Shown here: in pieces, positions 7,234 through 18,082 of the stretch | How the letters are laid out: every line of letters begins with the position of its first letter | Numbering within the stretch: the first letter of the stretch is position 1 | Assembly (NCBI RefSeq): GCF_014645015.1 | Contig: NZ_BMLC01000001.1 | Span: 124,001 to 188,000, forward strand | DNA: 64,000 bases | Direction of reading: 5' to 3' | From: Salinibacterium xinjiangense | GTDB taxonomy: Bacteria; Actinomycetota; Actinomycetes; Actinomycetales; Microbacteriaceae | The notes under the pieces: model-generated | What the model was told of the DNA's origin: nothing | Seen by the model: only the letters and a program-made list of their open reading frames with translations | Databases searched by the model: none | Made by a program: the position numbers and the translations under genes

Positions 7234-8115
7234 TCACGCCCGCTCGCCTCGCGGCCCAGGCTGGCGCTTCTGGCGGGCTAGCTCACCTCCGACACGCCCG
7301 CCGTACGGGCGGCCGTGGTCTGCGAATTCCTCGCGGAAGAAGCCCATCCGCCACGGTCCGAGTTCGATCCGCGCGCCGGTGCGCAGGATGCGTCCACGAG
7401 GAGCCAGTCCCCGGGTGTCACTCCCCAGCTGCCCCTGTGGTGGCGCCGTCAGAAGGTGGAAGACATAGTCGTCATTCTCGTCGTGTCGGATTTCGGCATG
7501 CCGAAGCTCAAGTCCGTCCAGCTGCAGGTCGGCCTCCGCGCCGGACCCGATCACGGTCGTACCATCGAGCAGCACAAATTCCCGAGGAGGCGTGCCGTCC
7601 CACACCTTTGACCCCACGACGAAGATGAGCCGAGGGCGCCCACTGCCGCGGAGGTAATGGGTGGTGGTCACACGTCGTCTCACGCGGCGACTGACCGTGG
7701 GCACAATCGGGAACATTGTTGACGGAGGCATGGATATCTGCGGCGATCCCGGTGATCGCCGCAGGGCGTTCAGCAGAGCGCGGATGCCGCCTAGGCGAAC
7801 GTAAGTCGAGCCCGAGGCGAGCCTAGACAGCAGTGACGGGCGCACGGCACCTACCGACACCAAGACACCCTTCGGCCCCTCGACCGTCACTGTGAGTCCC
7901 TCATCGGCGAGACTGCCGACGAGACCGCTGGCGATGTCGGGGATGCCTCCCCTGAGGCTGGCGCGGCCAGCCAGGAACGCTGCGGGATTGTCGACGAATA
8001 CCGTGACAGCACTGCCTGACGCCGAAACCGTTCCCGAGATCAACTCAGAATCGATGCTGACCGAGAAACTAAGGTCGATGTCCAGCGTGATTCTGGACGG
8101 CCGAGTGGATGTCAT
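7234..8115 (-). CDS. FHA domain protein
   Basis: A 293-residue protein with a C-terminal forkhead-associated domain, which binds phosphothreonine peptides. The FHA core is visible from about residue 165: the opening strand LIFVVGSKVWDG, then the loop TTVIGSGAEADLQL, and RHAEIRHD in the place of the usual SRxHaxI motif. The N-terminal half (to about residue 140) is a strand-rich domain without a recognised family. No membrane segment is evident. The stop of the upstream small gene overlaps its ATG (8112-8115), so the two are co-translated. The kinase it listens to is not in this window. Confidence 0.8.
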   Translation of the reverse strand: MTSTRPSRITLDIDLSFSVSIDSELISGTVSASGSAVTVFVDNPAAFLAGRASLRGGIPDIASGLVGSLADEGLTVTVEGPKGVLVSVGAVRPSLLSRLASGSTYVRLGGIRALLNALRRSPGSPQISMPPSTMFPIVPTVSRRVRRRVTTTHYLRGSGRPRLIFVVGSKVWDGTPPREFVLLDGTTVIGSGAEADLQLDGLELRHAEIRHDENDDYVFHLLTAPPQGQLGSDTRGLAPRGRILRTGARIELGPWRMGFFREEFADHGRPYGGRVGGELARQKRQPGPRGERA

Positions 8116-8384
8116 CGCCCGCTCGAGGGTGCAGCCCCGCCACCTTCGGCGTCATTGGTGGTCACACGCAGGGTGCCGTTGAACTTCCAGGTGGCCCGGG
8201 GAGCGTCCGGGCCGATGTCACGTGGAACCTCCACTGTCATGTCGACAAGCTCGTAGTTCACTGCCGCCCCACGACCGGTCAGGTACGACCACATCTCGCG
8301 GCCCAGATCCGTCCAGTCCTGGATAGAACGGCCTTCAGGCCCATTCGGATTAGACGTAGATGATGTCGATCCTGTTTCGGACAC
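8112..8384 (-). CDS. small conserved protein co-translated with the FHA protein
   Basis: A 90-residue protein with a GTG start at 8384, chosen because GGAGGG lies 8 bp upstream; an extended frame up to 8498 has no such site and would cross the pyk downstream hairpin. The body reads IQDWTDLGREMWSYLTGRGA, then YELVDMTVEVPRD and a strand-rich end (TWKFNGTLRVTT). I do not recognise the family by name. The overlap with the FHA gene and the similar acidic, soluble character suggest the two products act together; this is inference. Confidence 0.65.
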   Translation of the reverse strand: MSETGSTSSTSNPNGPEGRSIQDWTDLGREMWSYLTGRGAAVNYELVDMTVEVPRDIGPDAPRATWKFNGTLRVTTNDAEGGGAAPSSGR

Positions 8385-8431
8385 GATGGATTCCCTCCGG
8401 TTGTGAGAGACACGAACTGCAAAACGAAGAA

Positions 8432-8471
8432 CGCTCTTCCCTCTTGACATCATTCTGTAGAGGAAAGAGCG
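8432..8471 (-). terminator. hairpin downstream of pyk
   Basis: CGCTCTTCCCTC (8432-8443) pairs with GAGGAAAGAGCG (8460-8471), with one C-A mismatch and a 16-base loop. It lies 49 bp after the pyk stop and before the start of the small FHA-linked gene. On the minus strand it is followed by a T-rich stretch (TTCTTCGTTTT). It could end or attenuate pyk transcripts. Confidence 0.6.
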
Positions 8472-8519
8472 CCTGCGCAAAGCTATTTGCACCGCCACGA
8501 CGATGTCTTCAGGAAACTA

Positions 8520-9974
8520 TCAGGCGTCGTCGTCGTTTTCCCACACCGGTGCTGCCGCATTGACGGCATCCCCGATGATGTGAACCCGGAGGTCGTTGGT
8601 CGAGCCGGAGATTCCGGGAGGGGAACCCGAGATGACGACGACCTTGTCACCGACCTCCGCAAGCCCTTCACCCAGAAGCACTTCGTCGACCTGTCTGTAC
8701 ATCGCATCCGTGTGGGTCACGCGTTCGACCACGAACGATTCGATGCCCCAGATCAGCGACATTCGGCGGCGGATGGCCGGGTCGGGCGTGAACGCCTTCA
8801 TCGGAACGCGGAACCGCAGCCGAGACATCCGGCGCGCTGAATCACCTGACTCGGTGAACACGCAGACATACCTGGCATCGACGAAGTCGGCCACCTCGGC
8901 GGCAGCGAGAGTGATCGCGCCACCCTGTGTGCGTGGCTTCGTACCCAGCGCAGGGATGCGCTCGAGGCCGTGTTCCTCGGTGGACTCCACGATGCGCGCC
9001 ATGGTCTGGACGGTGATGACCGGGTATTCCCCGACACTCGTCTCGCCAGACAACATGACAGCATCGGCGCCATCCAGGATGGCATTTGCGACGTCCGATG
9101 TCTCGGCGCGGGTCGGAACCGGTGAGGAGATCATCGACTCGAGCATCTGGGTAGCCACGATCACTGGCTTGGCCATGCGACGGGCGAGCTCGACCGTGCG
9201 CTTCTGCACGATCGGGACGGCCTCGAGGGGCAGCTCGACACCGAGGTCACCGCGGGCGACCATGATGGCATCGAACGCGTCGATGATGGCCTCGAGGTGG
9301 TCGACAGCCTGCGGCTTCTCGATCTTCGCGATGACGGGGACCTTGCGACCCTCCTCTGCCATGATCTCGTGCACGCGGATGATGTCGTCGGCATTGCGTA
9401 CGAACGAGAGAGCGATGAGGTCTGCGCCGAGCTTGAGGCCCCAGCGGAGGTCATCTTCGTCTTTCTCAGACAGGGCAGGTACGTTGACGGCAACCCCGGG
9501 GAGGTTGATTCCCTTGTTGTTCGACACGAACCCACCGACAATCACCTCGGTCGTGACGACTGGTCCATTGACCTCTGTGACCCTGACCTTGACCTTACCG
9601 TCGTCGATCAGCAGGAAGTCACCCGGTGAGACGTCATTGGGCAGCCCCTTGAAGGTGGTGCCGGAGAGTTCCCTGGTTCCCACGACGTCGTCCGTCGTGA
9701 TCTTGAAGATATCGCCCACCGCGAGGTCGTATGGGCCTGCCTCGAACTTGCCCAGCCGGATCTTGGGACCCTGCAGGTCTACCATCACGGCAACGGCGCG
9801 CCCGGAGTCTTCAGCGGCCTTCCGGACATTGGCGTAAACCTCTTCGTGCACGGCATAGGAGCCATGACTGAGGTTCATACGGGCTACATCGACACCTGCA
9901 TCGATGATCGCCCTGATGTTCTCGTAGCTCGACGTGGCTGGGCCGAGCGTCGCGACGATTTTGGCGCGTCTCAT
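8520..9974 (-). CDS. pyk: pyruvate kinase
   Basis: This 484-residue glycolytic enzyme makes pyruvate and ATP from phosphoenolpyruvate and ADP. It begins MRRAKIVATLGPATSS and contains the DLQGPKIR segment, the active-site lysine stretch IAKIEKPQAVDHL and the metal-binding MVARGDLGVELP. The B domain (about residues 70-170) and a C-terminal allosteric domain are present, so length is normal. It follows gltD on the same strand after a 45-bp gap that contains a GTG microsatellite. A hairpin follows its stop. Confidence 0.97.
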   Translation of the reverse strand: MRRAKIVATLGPATSSYENIRAIIDAGVDVARMNLSHGSYAVHEEVYANVRKAAEDSGRAVAVMVDLQGPKIRLGKFEAGPYDLAVGDIFKITTDDVVGTRELSGTTFKGLPNDVSPGDFLLIDDGKVKVRVTEVNGPVVTTEVIVGGFVSNNKGINLPGVAVNVPALSEKDEDDLRWGLKLGADLIALSFVRNADDIIRVHEIMAEEGRKVPVIAKIEKPQAVDHLEAIIDAFDAIMVARGDLGVELPLEAVPIVQKRTVELARRMAKPVIVATQMLESMISSPVPTRAETSDVANAILDGADAVMLSGETSVGEYPVITVQTMARIVESTEEHGLERIPALGTKPRTQGGAITLAAAEVADFVDARYVCVFTESGDSARRMSRLRFRVPMKAFTPDPAIRRRMSLIWGIESFVVERVTHTDAMYRQVDEVLLGEGLAEVGDKVVVISGSPPGISGSTNDLRVHIIGDAVNAAAPVWENDDDA

Positions 9975-9997
9975 ATCTTCCTTCTGTGGGTACTGCA

Positions 9998-10020
9998 GTG
10001 GTGGTGGTGGTGGTGGTGGT
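9998..10020. repeat. trinucleotide microsatellite (GTG)7
   Basis: Seven GTG triplets plus two bases, directly abutting the gltD stop codon (TGA at 10020-10022). The run ends about 23 bp upstream of the pyk start. On the mRNA strand it reads as a CAC/CCA run between the two genes. Confidence 0.95.
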
Positions 10021-11477
10021 CAGATTGCGAGTGCGTGATCGGTCGGTTTGACCGGGAACGGCAACAGTGTGTCACCTTCAAGATATTGATCGACAGCGGA
10101 TGCCGCCGCGCGGCCCTCGGCGATCGCCCAGACGATGAGTGACTGGCCGCGGCCAGCGTCGCCTGCAACGAACACGCCTGCTTCGCTGGTCTCGTACATT
10201 CCGTCACGCTCGATGTTGCCCCTGGCGTCGAACGGCACGGGCAACTGGGCGTCGATGGAACCAGATTCCGGACCCGTGAAGCCGAGTGCCAGAAGCACGA
10301 GGTCTGCCGGGATCTCGCGTTCGGTGCCCGACTTGGGCACGCGTCGCCCGTCGATGTACTCGGTCTCGGCAATCCGGATCGCCCGCACTTCGCCGGCGTC
10401 GTTCGACAGGAACTCCACGGTCGAGGCGAGATAGACACGTTCGCCGCCCTCCTCGTGGGCGCTGGACACCTCGAACAGAGCCGGTGCCATCGGCCATGGC
10501 TGGTGTTCGGGCCGTTCCGCGGGAGGCTGGAGGCCGATGGCGAGGTTGGTCACGGAGAGTGCCTGCTGGCGGTGCGACGTTCCGATGCAGTCCGATCCGG
10601 TGTCTCCTCCTCCGAGCACCACGACATGCTTTCCCTCTGCCGTGATCTGTTCTGCGACGGTGTCACCGGCGCCGGCCCTATTCGCCTGCACGAGATATTC
10701 CATGGCGAAATGCACACCCATGAGGTCCCGTCCGGGGACCGGGAGATCACGCGGAACTGTTGCACCGGTCGCGACGATGACAGCGTCGTACCTGGACTTG
10801 AGGTCGCTCCAGCTGATGTCGACACCGATTTCGACGCCCGCGCGGAATCGGGTTCCCTCGGCCTGCATCTGGGAGATCCGAAGCTCGATGTGCTTCTTCT
10901 CCATCTTGAAATCAGGGATGCCATACCGCAGCAGTCCGCCGATGCGGTCGTCCCGCTCGTACACCGCGACGGTGTGACCGGCCCTGGTCAGCTGCTGCGC
11001 GGCAGCGAGACCGGCCGGACCGGAGCCGACGATAGCGACGGTCTTACCCGTGAGTCGTTCCGGTGGACGCGGGGTGACGAGACCGTTCGCGAACGCCTGG
11101 TCGATGATGGACGCCTCGACCTGTTTGATGGTGACCGCCGGCTGGTTGATACCCAGCACGCAGGAGCTTTCGCAGGGAGCGGGACACAATCTCCCCGTGA
11201 ACTCCGGGAAATTGTTCGTGGCATGGAGGCGTTCGATCGCCTGCGCGCCCTCGCCCCGCCAGGTGAGGTCGTTCCATTCGGGGATCAGGTTGCCGAGCGG
11301 GCACCCCTGATGACAGAACGGGATGCCGCAATCCATGCAGCGCCCAGCCTGCCGCTTGAGCTCCGAGGCATCCTGCTGTTCATAGACCTCTTTCCAGTCC
11401 ATGAGGCGCAGGGCCACTGGTCGACGTTTGGCGGTTTCCCGCTCCTGTACCTTGAGGAATCCCTTGGGATCAGCCAC
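10020..11477 (-). CDS. gltD: glutamate synthase, small subunit
   Basis: A 485-residue flavoprotein that feeds NADPH electrons to the large subunit for glutamate formation. The N-terminal cysteine clusters for two [4Fe-4S] centres are visible ([18 protein letters not shown] and [15 protein letters not shown]). These are followed by the FAD loop [10 protein letters not shown] (about residue 150) and the NADPH loop [11 protein letters not shown] second FAD segment, [11 protein letters not shown], lies near the C-terminus. The GTG start overlaps the gltB stop by 8 bp, so the subunits are translationally coupled. Confidence 0.96.
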   Translation of the reverse strand: MADPKGFLKVQERETAKRRPVALRLMDWKEVYEQQDASELKRQAGRCMDCGIPFCHQGCPLGNLIPEWNDLTWRGEGAQAIERLHATNNFPEFTGRLCPAPCESSCVLGINQPAVTIKQVEASIIDQAFANGLVTPRPPERLTGKTVAIVGSGPAGLAAAQQLTRAGHTVAVYERDDRIGGLLRYGIPDFKMEKKHIELRISQMQAEGTRFRAGVEIGVDISWSDLKSRYDAVIVATGATVPRDLPVPGRDLMGVHFAMEYLVQANRAGAGDTVAEQITAEGKHVVVLGGGDTGSDCIGTSHRQQALSVTNLAIGLQPPAERPEHQPWPMAPALFEVSSAHEEGGERVYLASTVEFLSNDAGEVRAIRIAETEYIDGRRVPKSGTEREIPADLVLLALGFTGPESGSIDAQLPVPFDARGNIERDGMYETSEAGVFVAGDAGRGQSLIVWAIAEGRAAASAVDQYLEGDTLLPFPVKPTDHALAI

Positions 11478-14400
11478 CGGTAACCTCCATGATTCGAGCC
11501 CAGGTCACGTCGCCGTCGGGGTCGAGCCCCTCGTCGATTGCGGCCTGGCGGGTCTGCAGCACCGCGGCGTAGTCGCGCGGCAGCACCTTGGTGAAACGCA
11601 GGACTGCCTCATCCATGTTCGCCAGCATTGCGGCAGCAACCACTGAGCCCGTCTCGTCGACGTGCCGCTGGAGCAGGTCACCCAGGATCTCGACATCGGC
11701 ACTGCCGAGTGCCGCGAGGATCAGCTCACCGGTACGCAGCGAATCGGCATTCACACGCTCGGTCGCCAGGTCGTAGATGTACGCCGTTCCTCCGGACATT
11801 CCGGCACCGAGGTTGCGCCCGGTCTCGCCCAGGATGACGGCGAGTCCGCCGGTCATGTATTCCAGGGCGTGGTCACCCACACCCTCAACGACAGCGGTCG
11901 CGCCCGAGTTGCGGACCAGGAAGCGCTCGCCCACGATGCCACGCAGGAACATGCTGCCCTGGGTGGCGCCGTAGCCGATCACGTTGCCCGCGATGACATT
12001 CTGTTCTGCGGGGAAAGTGCTCGACGCGCTCGGTCGGATGACGATCTGCCCTCCGCACAGCCCCTTGCCCACGTAGTCGTTGCTGTCGCCCTCAAGCCGG
12101 AGCAGGATACCCGCGGGCATGAACGCCCCGAGAGACTGGCCAGCGGTGCCGGTGAGGCGCACCTCGATGGTGCCGTTGGGCAGGCCGTTCTCGCCATGGC
12201 GCACCGTCACCTCATGACCCAGCATCGTTCCCACGGCTCGCTCGGTGTTGCGGATGGGCAACTCGATGACCACGGGGGTGCCGTGATCGAGCGCATCGGC
12301 ACTCAGTCTGATCAGTTGACGATCGAAGTGCTTCTCGAGCTCGTGATCCTGACTGACCCGGTTGATCCGCGGCTCGTCCTCGCCAAAGTCCGATCCGGCG
12401 AAGACCGGGCTCAGGTCGAGCCCGTCGGCCTTCCAGTGCTCGACGGCGCGAGCGGCATCCAGCAGTTCGCTACGGCCGATGGCCTCATCAAGACTGCGGA
12501 ATCCCAGCATCGACAGGTACTCGCGTACCTCCTGCGCCAGGAATTCGAAGAAGTTGACAATGAACTCCGGCTTGCCCGTGAAGCGAGCGCGAAGTTCGGG
12601 ATTCTGGCTGGCCACGCCGACGGGACACGTGTCGAGGTGACAGACGCGCATCAGGATGCAGCCCGACACCACGAGCGGCGCTGTGGCGAATCCATATTCC
12701 TCGGCACCGAGAAGCGCACCGATGATGACGTCGCGACCGGTCTTCATCTGGCCGTCGACCTGCACGACCACGCGGTCACGCATACCGTTGAGCATCAGCG
12801 TCTGCTGCGTCTCGGCAAGCCCGAGCTCCCACGGTGTTCCCGCATGCTTGAGGGAGTTGAGCGGGCTTGCGCCCGTGCCACCATCGTGACCCGATACCAG
12901 CACGACGTCAGCGAGAGCCTTGGTGACGCCGGCAGCTACCGCGCCGATACCGGACTGGCTCACGAGCTTGACGTGCACTCGAGCGGCGGGGTTGGCGCGC
13001 TTGAGGTCGAAGATTAGCTGCTTGAGGTCTTCGATCGAGTAGATGTCGTGGTGCGGGGGCGGCGAGATGAGGCCGACTCCGGCAGTGCCGTGGCGCGTAC
13101 GCGCGATCCACGGGTACACCTTATTGGCAGGCAGTTGACCACCCTCACCCGGCTTTGCTCCCTGGGCCATCTTGATCTGGATGTCGGTCGCGTGCGTGAG
13201 GTACATGCTCGTGACGCCGAACCGACCAGAGGCAACCTGCTTGATCGCACTGCGACGTTTCGGGTCGAGCAGCCGCTCGACATCCTCGCCGCCCTCACCG
13301 GTGTTAGACCTGCCGCCGAGCTGGTTCATGGCGATCGCCATCGTCTCGTGCGCTTCCTGGCTGATCGATCCGTAGCTCATCGCCCCGGTGCTGAAGCGTT
13401 TGACGATCGACGCAACAGGCTCAACCTCATCGAGCGGCACCACCGGCCGGACACCCTCTTTGATCGAGAAGAGACCGCGCAGCGTCATCAGGTTCGCGGC
13501 CTGGTCGTCGACCAGCTTCGTGTATTCGCGGAAGATGTCGTACCGGCGGGACCGCGTAGCGTGCTGGAGCCGGAACACGGTCTCGGGGTTGAACAGATGC
13601 GGCGGCCCCTCGCGACGCCACTGGTACTCCCCGCCTGTGATGAGTCGCTCGTGTGGGCTGGTGACGCCGTCCTCGGGGTAGGCCGAAAGGTGTCGGGCTG
13701 CGCTCTCCGCAGCGATCACATCGATGCCCACGCCACCCAACAGCGTGGAGGTTCCGGTGAAGTACTGGTCGACGAACGACTGGCCGAGACCCACCGCTTC
13801 GAAAGCCTGTGCGCCGGCGTAGGAGCCGACGACGGAAATCCCCATCTTCGACATGATCTTCAGCACACCCTTGCCGAGACCCTTGATCAGGTTGCCGACC
13901 GCTTTCTCGCCGGTAAGCCCCTGGATCATGCCGCTGCGTACGAGTTCTTCGGCAGTCTCCATGGCCAGGTAGGGGTTGATCGCCGATGCTCCGTAGCCGA
14001 TGAGGAGAGCGACATGGTGCACCTCACGCACATCGCCGGCCTCCGCGATAAGCCCCACCTTCATGCGGTTCTCTTCACGAATGAGGTGATGGTGCACTGC
14101 CGCAAGTGACAACAGCGATGGGATCGGCGCGAGGTCTTTGTTCGAGTCGCGGTCGGAGATCACGATGAACTGGGCTCCGCTGTGGATGGCCTCATCCACT
14201 TCGGAACACAGCTCGGCGAGCCGCTTCTCCATCGCCTTCTCGCCCCTGTCGACGCGGTACAGCGCGCGAAGTGTCACTGTCGGCCGCCGACCGCTCGAGG
14301 TCTCGAAGTGCTGGATCTTGGCCAACTCGTCGTTGTCGATCACCGGGAAGTCGAGCGAGATCTGCCTCGCGTGCTCCGGTGTTGCGGTTAGCAGGTTGAG

Positions 14401-16044
14401 CTCGGGACCCAGGCCCGACTTCATCGAGGTCACGACCTCTTCGCGAATCGAGTCGAGCGGCGGGTTCGTCACCTGAGCGAACTGCTGCGTGAAGTAGTCG
14501 AACAGCAACCGCGGTCGATTCGACAACACAGCGATCGGGGTGTCTGAGCCCATGGCGCCCAGCGGCTCGGCCGCGTTCTGCGCCATCGGGGTGATGAGCA
14601 TGCGCAGTTCTTCTTCGGTGTATCCGAAGGTGCGCTGGCGCCGGATCACCGACGCCGGCGTGTGGACGATGTGCTCACGCTGTGGCAGATCCTTCAACGC
14701 GATCCGGCCCGCTTCGAGCCATTCGGCCCACGGCTCTGCGGCAGCGAGCTCGGCCTTGATCTCGTCGTCCTCGATGATGCGACCCTGCTCGGTGTCGACG
14801 ACGAACATCTTGCCCGGTCGAAGACGACCCTTACGCACCACACGACTCGGCTCGATGTCGAGCACACCGATCTCACTCGCGAGCACCACGAGCCCCTCAT
14901 CGGTGACGAGGTAGCGGCCGGGACGCAGGCCGTTGCGGTCGAGGGTGGCTCCCACGAGGGATCCGTCGGTGAAGACTAGGGCGGCAGGACCGTCCCACGG
15001 CTCCATGAGCATGGAGTGGTATTCGTAGAAGGCGCGACGATCCGGATCGACATCAGCCTGGTTCTCATATGCCTCAGGCACCATCATCATCATCGCGTGC
15101 GGAAGCGACCGGCCAGCAAGGTTCAGAAGCTCGACCACCTCGTCGAACGATGCAGAGTCGCTGGCACCATCCGTGTTGATCGGGAGGATCGAACGGATAT
15201 CGCCGAGTACATCACTTTCGAGCTGCGACTGGCGCGCGCGCATCCAGTTGCGGTTGCCCTGCACGGTGTTGATCTCGCCGTTATGGGCGATCATCCTGAA
15301 CGGCTGGGCGAGCGGCCATGACGGGAACGTGTTGGTCGAGTACCGCGAGTGCACCAGGGCAAGCTTCGACGTGAACCGCTCGTCGGAGAGGTCGGGGTAA
15401 AACGGCTCCAGCTGGAGCGTCGTCACCATCCCCTTATAAACAAGGGTGCGCGACGACAGCGAAGGGAAGTACGCGTGCAACTCGTGCTCGGCACGCTTGC
15501 GCAGCCGGAAGGCCTGGCGTTCAAGATCCATGCCGCCGACAGGCCCGGCATCGTCTGTGCGCGTTGACTGCAGGAATACCTGCTCGAACGACGGCATCGC
15601 GCCCCGAGCGAGGTTGCCCAGGTTGTCAGGCTCGACAGGAACGTCACGCCAGCCCAGAACGCGCAGGTTCTCTTCTTCTGCCAGTGCGCCGATACCGGAT
15701 TTGATCGACTCTCGCTCGTCATCGTCGGTGGGCAGGAATGCCATGCCCACGATGTAGCGGCCGACCTCAGGAAGCTCGAATCCGGCCACGGCCCGAAGGA
15801 ACTCGTCAGGAATCTGGGTGACGATTCCAGCGCCGTCGCCGGTACCTGCATCAGAACCCACGGCGCCTCGGTGCTCGAGGTTTCGAAGCGCGCTGAGAGC
15901 CGTGTCGATGATGTCGTGACCCGCGGTACCGCGCAGGGTCGCGACCATCGCGAGCCCGCAGGCATCGCGTTCACGCCGGGGGTCATAGAGACCCCTGGCG
16001 CGTGGTACTGAACTGAAACGCTCGAAAGCTGGCGTGAGCGCCAT
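11470..16044 (-). CDS. gltB: glutamate synthase, large subunit
   Basis: A 1524-residue enzyme that transfers the glutamine amide to 2-oxoglutarate. The class II glutaminase domain should mature at Cys29 ([16 protein letters not shown]) by removal of a short propeptide. The FMN synthase domain follows, with the iron-sulfur cysteines [15 protein letters not shown], and the C-terminal GXGXG beta-helix carries a run of glycine-rich turns ([13 protein letters not shown]). The start is the ATG at 16044, supported by GAGGA 8 bp upstream; the frame remains open to 16077 without a better site. Length is normal for the bacterial enzyme. Confidence 0.97.
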   Translation of the reverse strand: MALTPAFERFSSVPRARGLYDPRRERDACGLAMVATLRGTAGHDIIDTALSALRNLEHRGAVGSDAGTGDGAGIVTQIPDEFLRAVAGFELPEVGRYIVGMAFLPTDDDERESIKSGIGALAEEENLRVLGWRDVPVEPDNLGNLARGAMPSFEQVFLQSTRTDDAGPVGGMDLERQAFRLRKRAEHELHAYFPSLSSRTLVYKGMVTTLQLEPFYPDLSDERFTSKLALVHSRYSTNTFPSWPLAQPFRMIAHNGEINTVQGNRNWMRARQSQLESDVLGDIRSILPINTDGASDSASFDEVVELLNLAGRSLPHAMMMMVPEAYENQADVDPDRRAFYEYHSMLMEPWDGPAALVFTDGSLVGATLDRNGLRPGRYLVTDEGLVVLASEIGVLDIEPSRVVRKGRLRPGKMFVVDTEQGRIIEDDEIKAELAAAEPWAEWLEAGRIALKDLPQREHIVHTPASVIRRQRTFGYTEEELRMLITPMAQNAAEPLGAMGSDTPIAVLSNRPRLLFDYFTQQFAQVTNPPLDSIREEVVTSMKSGLGPELNLLTATPEHARQISLDFPVIDNDELAKIQHFETSSGRRPTVTLRALYRVDRGEKAMEKRLAELCSEVDEAIHSGAQFIVISDRDSNKDLAPIPSLLSLAAVHHHLIREENRMKVGLIAEAGDVREVHHVALLIGYGASAINPYLAMETAEELVRSGMIQGLTGEKAVGNLIKGLGKGVLKIMSKMGISVVGSYAGAQAFEAVGLGQSFVDQYFTGTSTLLGGVGIDVIAAESAARHLSAYPEDGVTSPHERLITGGEYQWRREGPPHLFNPETVFRLQHATRSRRYDIFREYTKLVDDQAANLMTLRGLFSIKEGVRPVVPLDEVEPVASIVKRFSTGAMSYGSISQEAHETMAIAMNQLGGRSNTGEGGEDVERLLDPKRRSAIKQVASGRFGVTSMYLTHATDIQIKMAQGAKPGEGGQLPANKVYPWIARTRHGTAGVGLISPPPHHDIYSIEDLKQLIFDLKRANPAARVHVKLVSQSGIGAVAAGVTKALADVVLVSGHDGGTGASPLNSLKHAGTPWELGLAETQQTLMLNGMRDRVVVQVDGQMKTGRDVIIGALLGAEEYGFATAPLVVSGCILMRVCHLDTCPVGVASQNPELRARFTGKPEFIVNFFEFLAQEVREYLSMLGFRSLDEAIGRSELLDAARAVEHWKADGLDLSPVFAGSDFGEDEPRINRVSQDHELEKHFDRQLIRLSADALDHGTPVVIELPIRNTERAVGTMLGHEVTVRHGENGLPNGTIEVRLTGTAGQSLGAFMPAGILLRLEGDSNDYVGKGLCGGQIVIRPSASSTFPAEQNVIAGNVIGYGATQGSMFLRGIVGERFLVRNSGATAVVEGVGDHALEYMTGGLAVILGETGRNLGAGMSGGTAYIYDLATERVNADSLRTGELILAALGSADVEILGDLLQRHVDETGSVVAAAMLANMDEAVLRFTKVLPRDYAAVLQTRQAAIDEGLDPDGDVTWARIMEVTGG

Positions 16045-16130
16045 GGCAACCGTCCTCACGAGTGTGCCTGAGCACAACTTGAACTTGCGGTGGGGGACGT
16101 CGGCGGCCCGAAGATAAACGCCCTGGGATG

Positions 16131-17228
16131 TTAGGGGCGAGTTGTACCAGTGCCGCTTGTGGCGAGCGAACCGGACGCGACCGTCCCAGACTCTGCGAGG
16201 GCTTCATCGCCGGGTTCGTCAGTGTCTGAATAGGTCTCCGAAGAGTCTACAGCACCTGCTCCGCTGCCCTCGTGACCCGGCACGTATGGGCTCGGCTCGA
16301 CGCCGGGATGACGACGCGACTGATACAGGAACAACGCGATTCCGAGGGCGACGGCGATGATCGCGCCCCACACATTTGTTCGGATACCGAAGAAGACTTC
16401 GCTGGGATCGACCCGGATCGACTCAAACCAGGCGCGACCGATGCCGTACCAGATCATGTAGAGCGCCCAGACCTTGCCCCACTGCAGTCGGGCGATGGGA
16501 TCACCGACCGGAACGGGAAGCGTCAGGCCACCGACAGGCCTGGCCACGAGACTGAATCGGCGTTCCATCGTCAGCAGGAACACGATGCCGACGACGTTCC
16601 AGATCATCTCGTACAGGAAAGTGGGATGGAAGAGGGTGCCGTCAGCAAGTCCAACGGGGAATGCCGCGTTCGTCGACTCGACCTCGAGACCCCAGGGCAG
16701 GCCAGTGGGCTGGCCGAACAACTCGTGATTGAAATAATTGCCGAGGCGACCGAGAGCCTGCGCGAGCAACATCGCAGGGGCGAGGGCGTCGGCGAAAGTC
16801 CAGAGACGTATTCCGGCAAACCGGCATCCGATCCATGCTCCGACAGCACCACCGATCAGCGAGCCGAAGAGGGCGTTCCCGCCGTTCCAGATGCGAACTA
16901 CTTCCCAGGGGTCGGCGCCGTCATAGAAATAATCGGCCGGATGGGTCAGCACGTGGTAGGCGCGCGCCCCGACGAGACCGAGGGGGACGGCCCAGATGAT
17001 CACATCGAGAACGACTCCGGACTCGACGCCGCGCCTGGTGAGCCTGCTGTTGACCAGCAGGGTTGCGGCGATGATGCCGACGAGGATGCACAAGGCGTAC
17101 GTGTGGATGGCGATGACCTGGTTCTCACCGATAGCCGGAATCAGGCCGTGCAGCCAACCGATCGGGATCTTGATCGGGATCTGCCACTCTTCTGGCGGGC
17201 TGGGAATACTGAGCGGCATAAGTGGCAT
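16131..17228 (-). CDS. lgt: prolipoprotein diacylglyceryl transferase
   Basis: This 365-residue polytopic membrane protein attaches diacylglycerol to the lipobox cysteine of lipoproteins such as the ABC-binding protein encoded in this window. The family signature is [21 protein letters not shown], with [11 protein letters not shown] and [12 protein letters not shown] further on. About seven hydrophobic helices are visible. An acidic, low-complexity cytoplasmic tail of about 70 residues ([20 protein letters not shown]) extends the protein beyond the usual 270-300 residues, as seen in other actinobacteria. The start at 17228 (MPLMPLS) has an AAAGGCGA site. Confidence 0.94.
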   Translation of the reverse strand: MPLMPLSIPSPPEEWQIPIKIPIGWLHGLIPAIGENQVIAIHTYALCILVGIIAATLLVNSRLTRRGVESGVVLDVIIWAVPLGLVGARAYHVLTHPADYFYDGADPWEVVRIWNGGNALFGSLIGGAVGAWIGCRFAGIRLWTFADALAPAMLLAQALGRLGNYFNHELFGQPTGLPWGLEVESTNAAFPVGLADGTLFHPTFLYEMIWNVVGIVFLLTMERRFSLVARPVGGLTLPVPVGDPIARLQWGKVWALYMIWYGIGRAWFESIRVDPSEVFFGIRTNVWGAIIAVALGIALFLYQSRRHPGVEPSPYVPGHEGSGAGAVDSSETYSDTDEPGDEALAESGTVASGSLATSGTGTTRP

Positions 17229-17299
17229 ACCGGTCGCCTTTCTGAGATGGGACTGACTGTGGAGCTGGAGCAAACGAGCGCTACTGGAGCCTTCCCGAG

Positions 17300-18082
17300 C
17301 TACGCAATCGTACCTGTTGCCAGCGCCGCAGCGGTTCGCGCGACCGCCGGCACTCCTCCGTCTGCGAGTGCCTTGACCAGCACTGACCCGACGATGGCGC
17401 CGTCGGCATATCCGAGCACTTCACGCACCTGGTCGGAAGATGATATTCCGACGCCAACACAAGCGTTCGTGGACCCCGCGTCGCGAAGGCGCGAGACGAG
17501 ACTACGCGCGGCGCTGTCGACATCCGCCCTCGCACCAGTGATGCCCATGGTGGATACGGCATAGACGAATCCGCGACTTTTCTCCACCGCAAGCCTGAGC
17601 CTCGCGTCAGAGGACGAGGGCGCCGCAAGAAACACGTGATCGAGATCGGTGCGTTCCGCTGCCGTGAGCCATGACCGGGCATTGTCGGCCGTGAGGTCTG
17701 GCGTGATCAGCCCGGCGCCACCCGCCGCGACGAGATCATCGGCGAATCGTTCGATGCCGTACTGCAGCACGGGGTTGAAGTACGTCATGACCAGAACCGG
17801 CGCAGAGACCCGCGCCGTAATCGCCGACACGGCCTCAAAAGCGTGCTCCAGTTTGAAGCCGTTCTCGAGAGCCCGCTGCGTCGCCTCCTGGATGACCAGG
17901 CCATCCATCACCGGATCGGTATACGGGATACCGAGCTCGATGATGTCGACGCCGTTCTCGACGAGCGCGACCGCAGCGTCGATGCTCGACTGCAGGTTCG
18001 GAAAACCCGCGGGGAGGTAACCGATGAGGGCGCCGGATCCTGCGGCCTTGCGAGCAGCGATCGTCGATTCGACAGTGCTCAC
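17300..18082 (-). CDS. trpA: tryptophan synthase, alpha subunit
   Basis: A 260-residue TIM barrel that splits indole-3-glycerol phosphate to indole for the beta subunit. The catalytic glutamate and aspartate are seen in [16 protein letters not shown] (about residues 47-62), and [10 protein letters not shown] and [11 protein letters not shown] mark the later loops. The GTG start overlaps the trpB stop (GTGA). Length is typical. It ends the trp block and is followed by lgt after 71 bp. Confidence 0.96.
   Translation of the reverse strand: MSTVESTIAARKAAGSGALIGYLPAGFPNLQSSIDAAVALVENGVDIIELGIPYTDPVMDGLVIQEATQRALENGFKLEHAFEAVSAITARVSAPVLVMTYFNPVLQYGIERFADDLVAAGGAGLITPDLTADNARSWLTAAERTDLDHVFLAAPSSSDARLRLAVEKSRGFVYAVSTMGITGARADVDSAARSLVSRLRDAGSTNACVGVGISSSDQVREVLGYADGAIVGSVLVKALADGGVPAVARTAAALATGTIA

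Noticed and set aside
8596-9837. 413-residue open frame on the plus strand
   Set aside because: It is the antisense of pyruvate kinase and is dominated by Ser/Thr/Arg with no domain.
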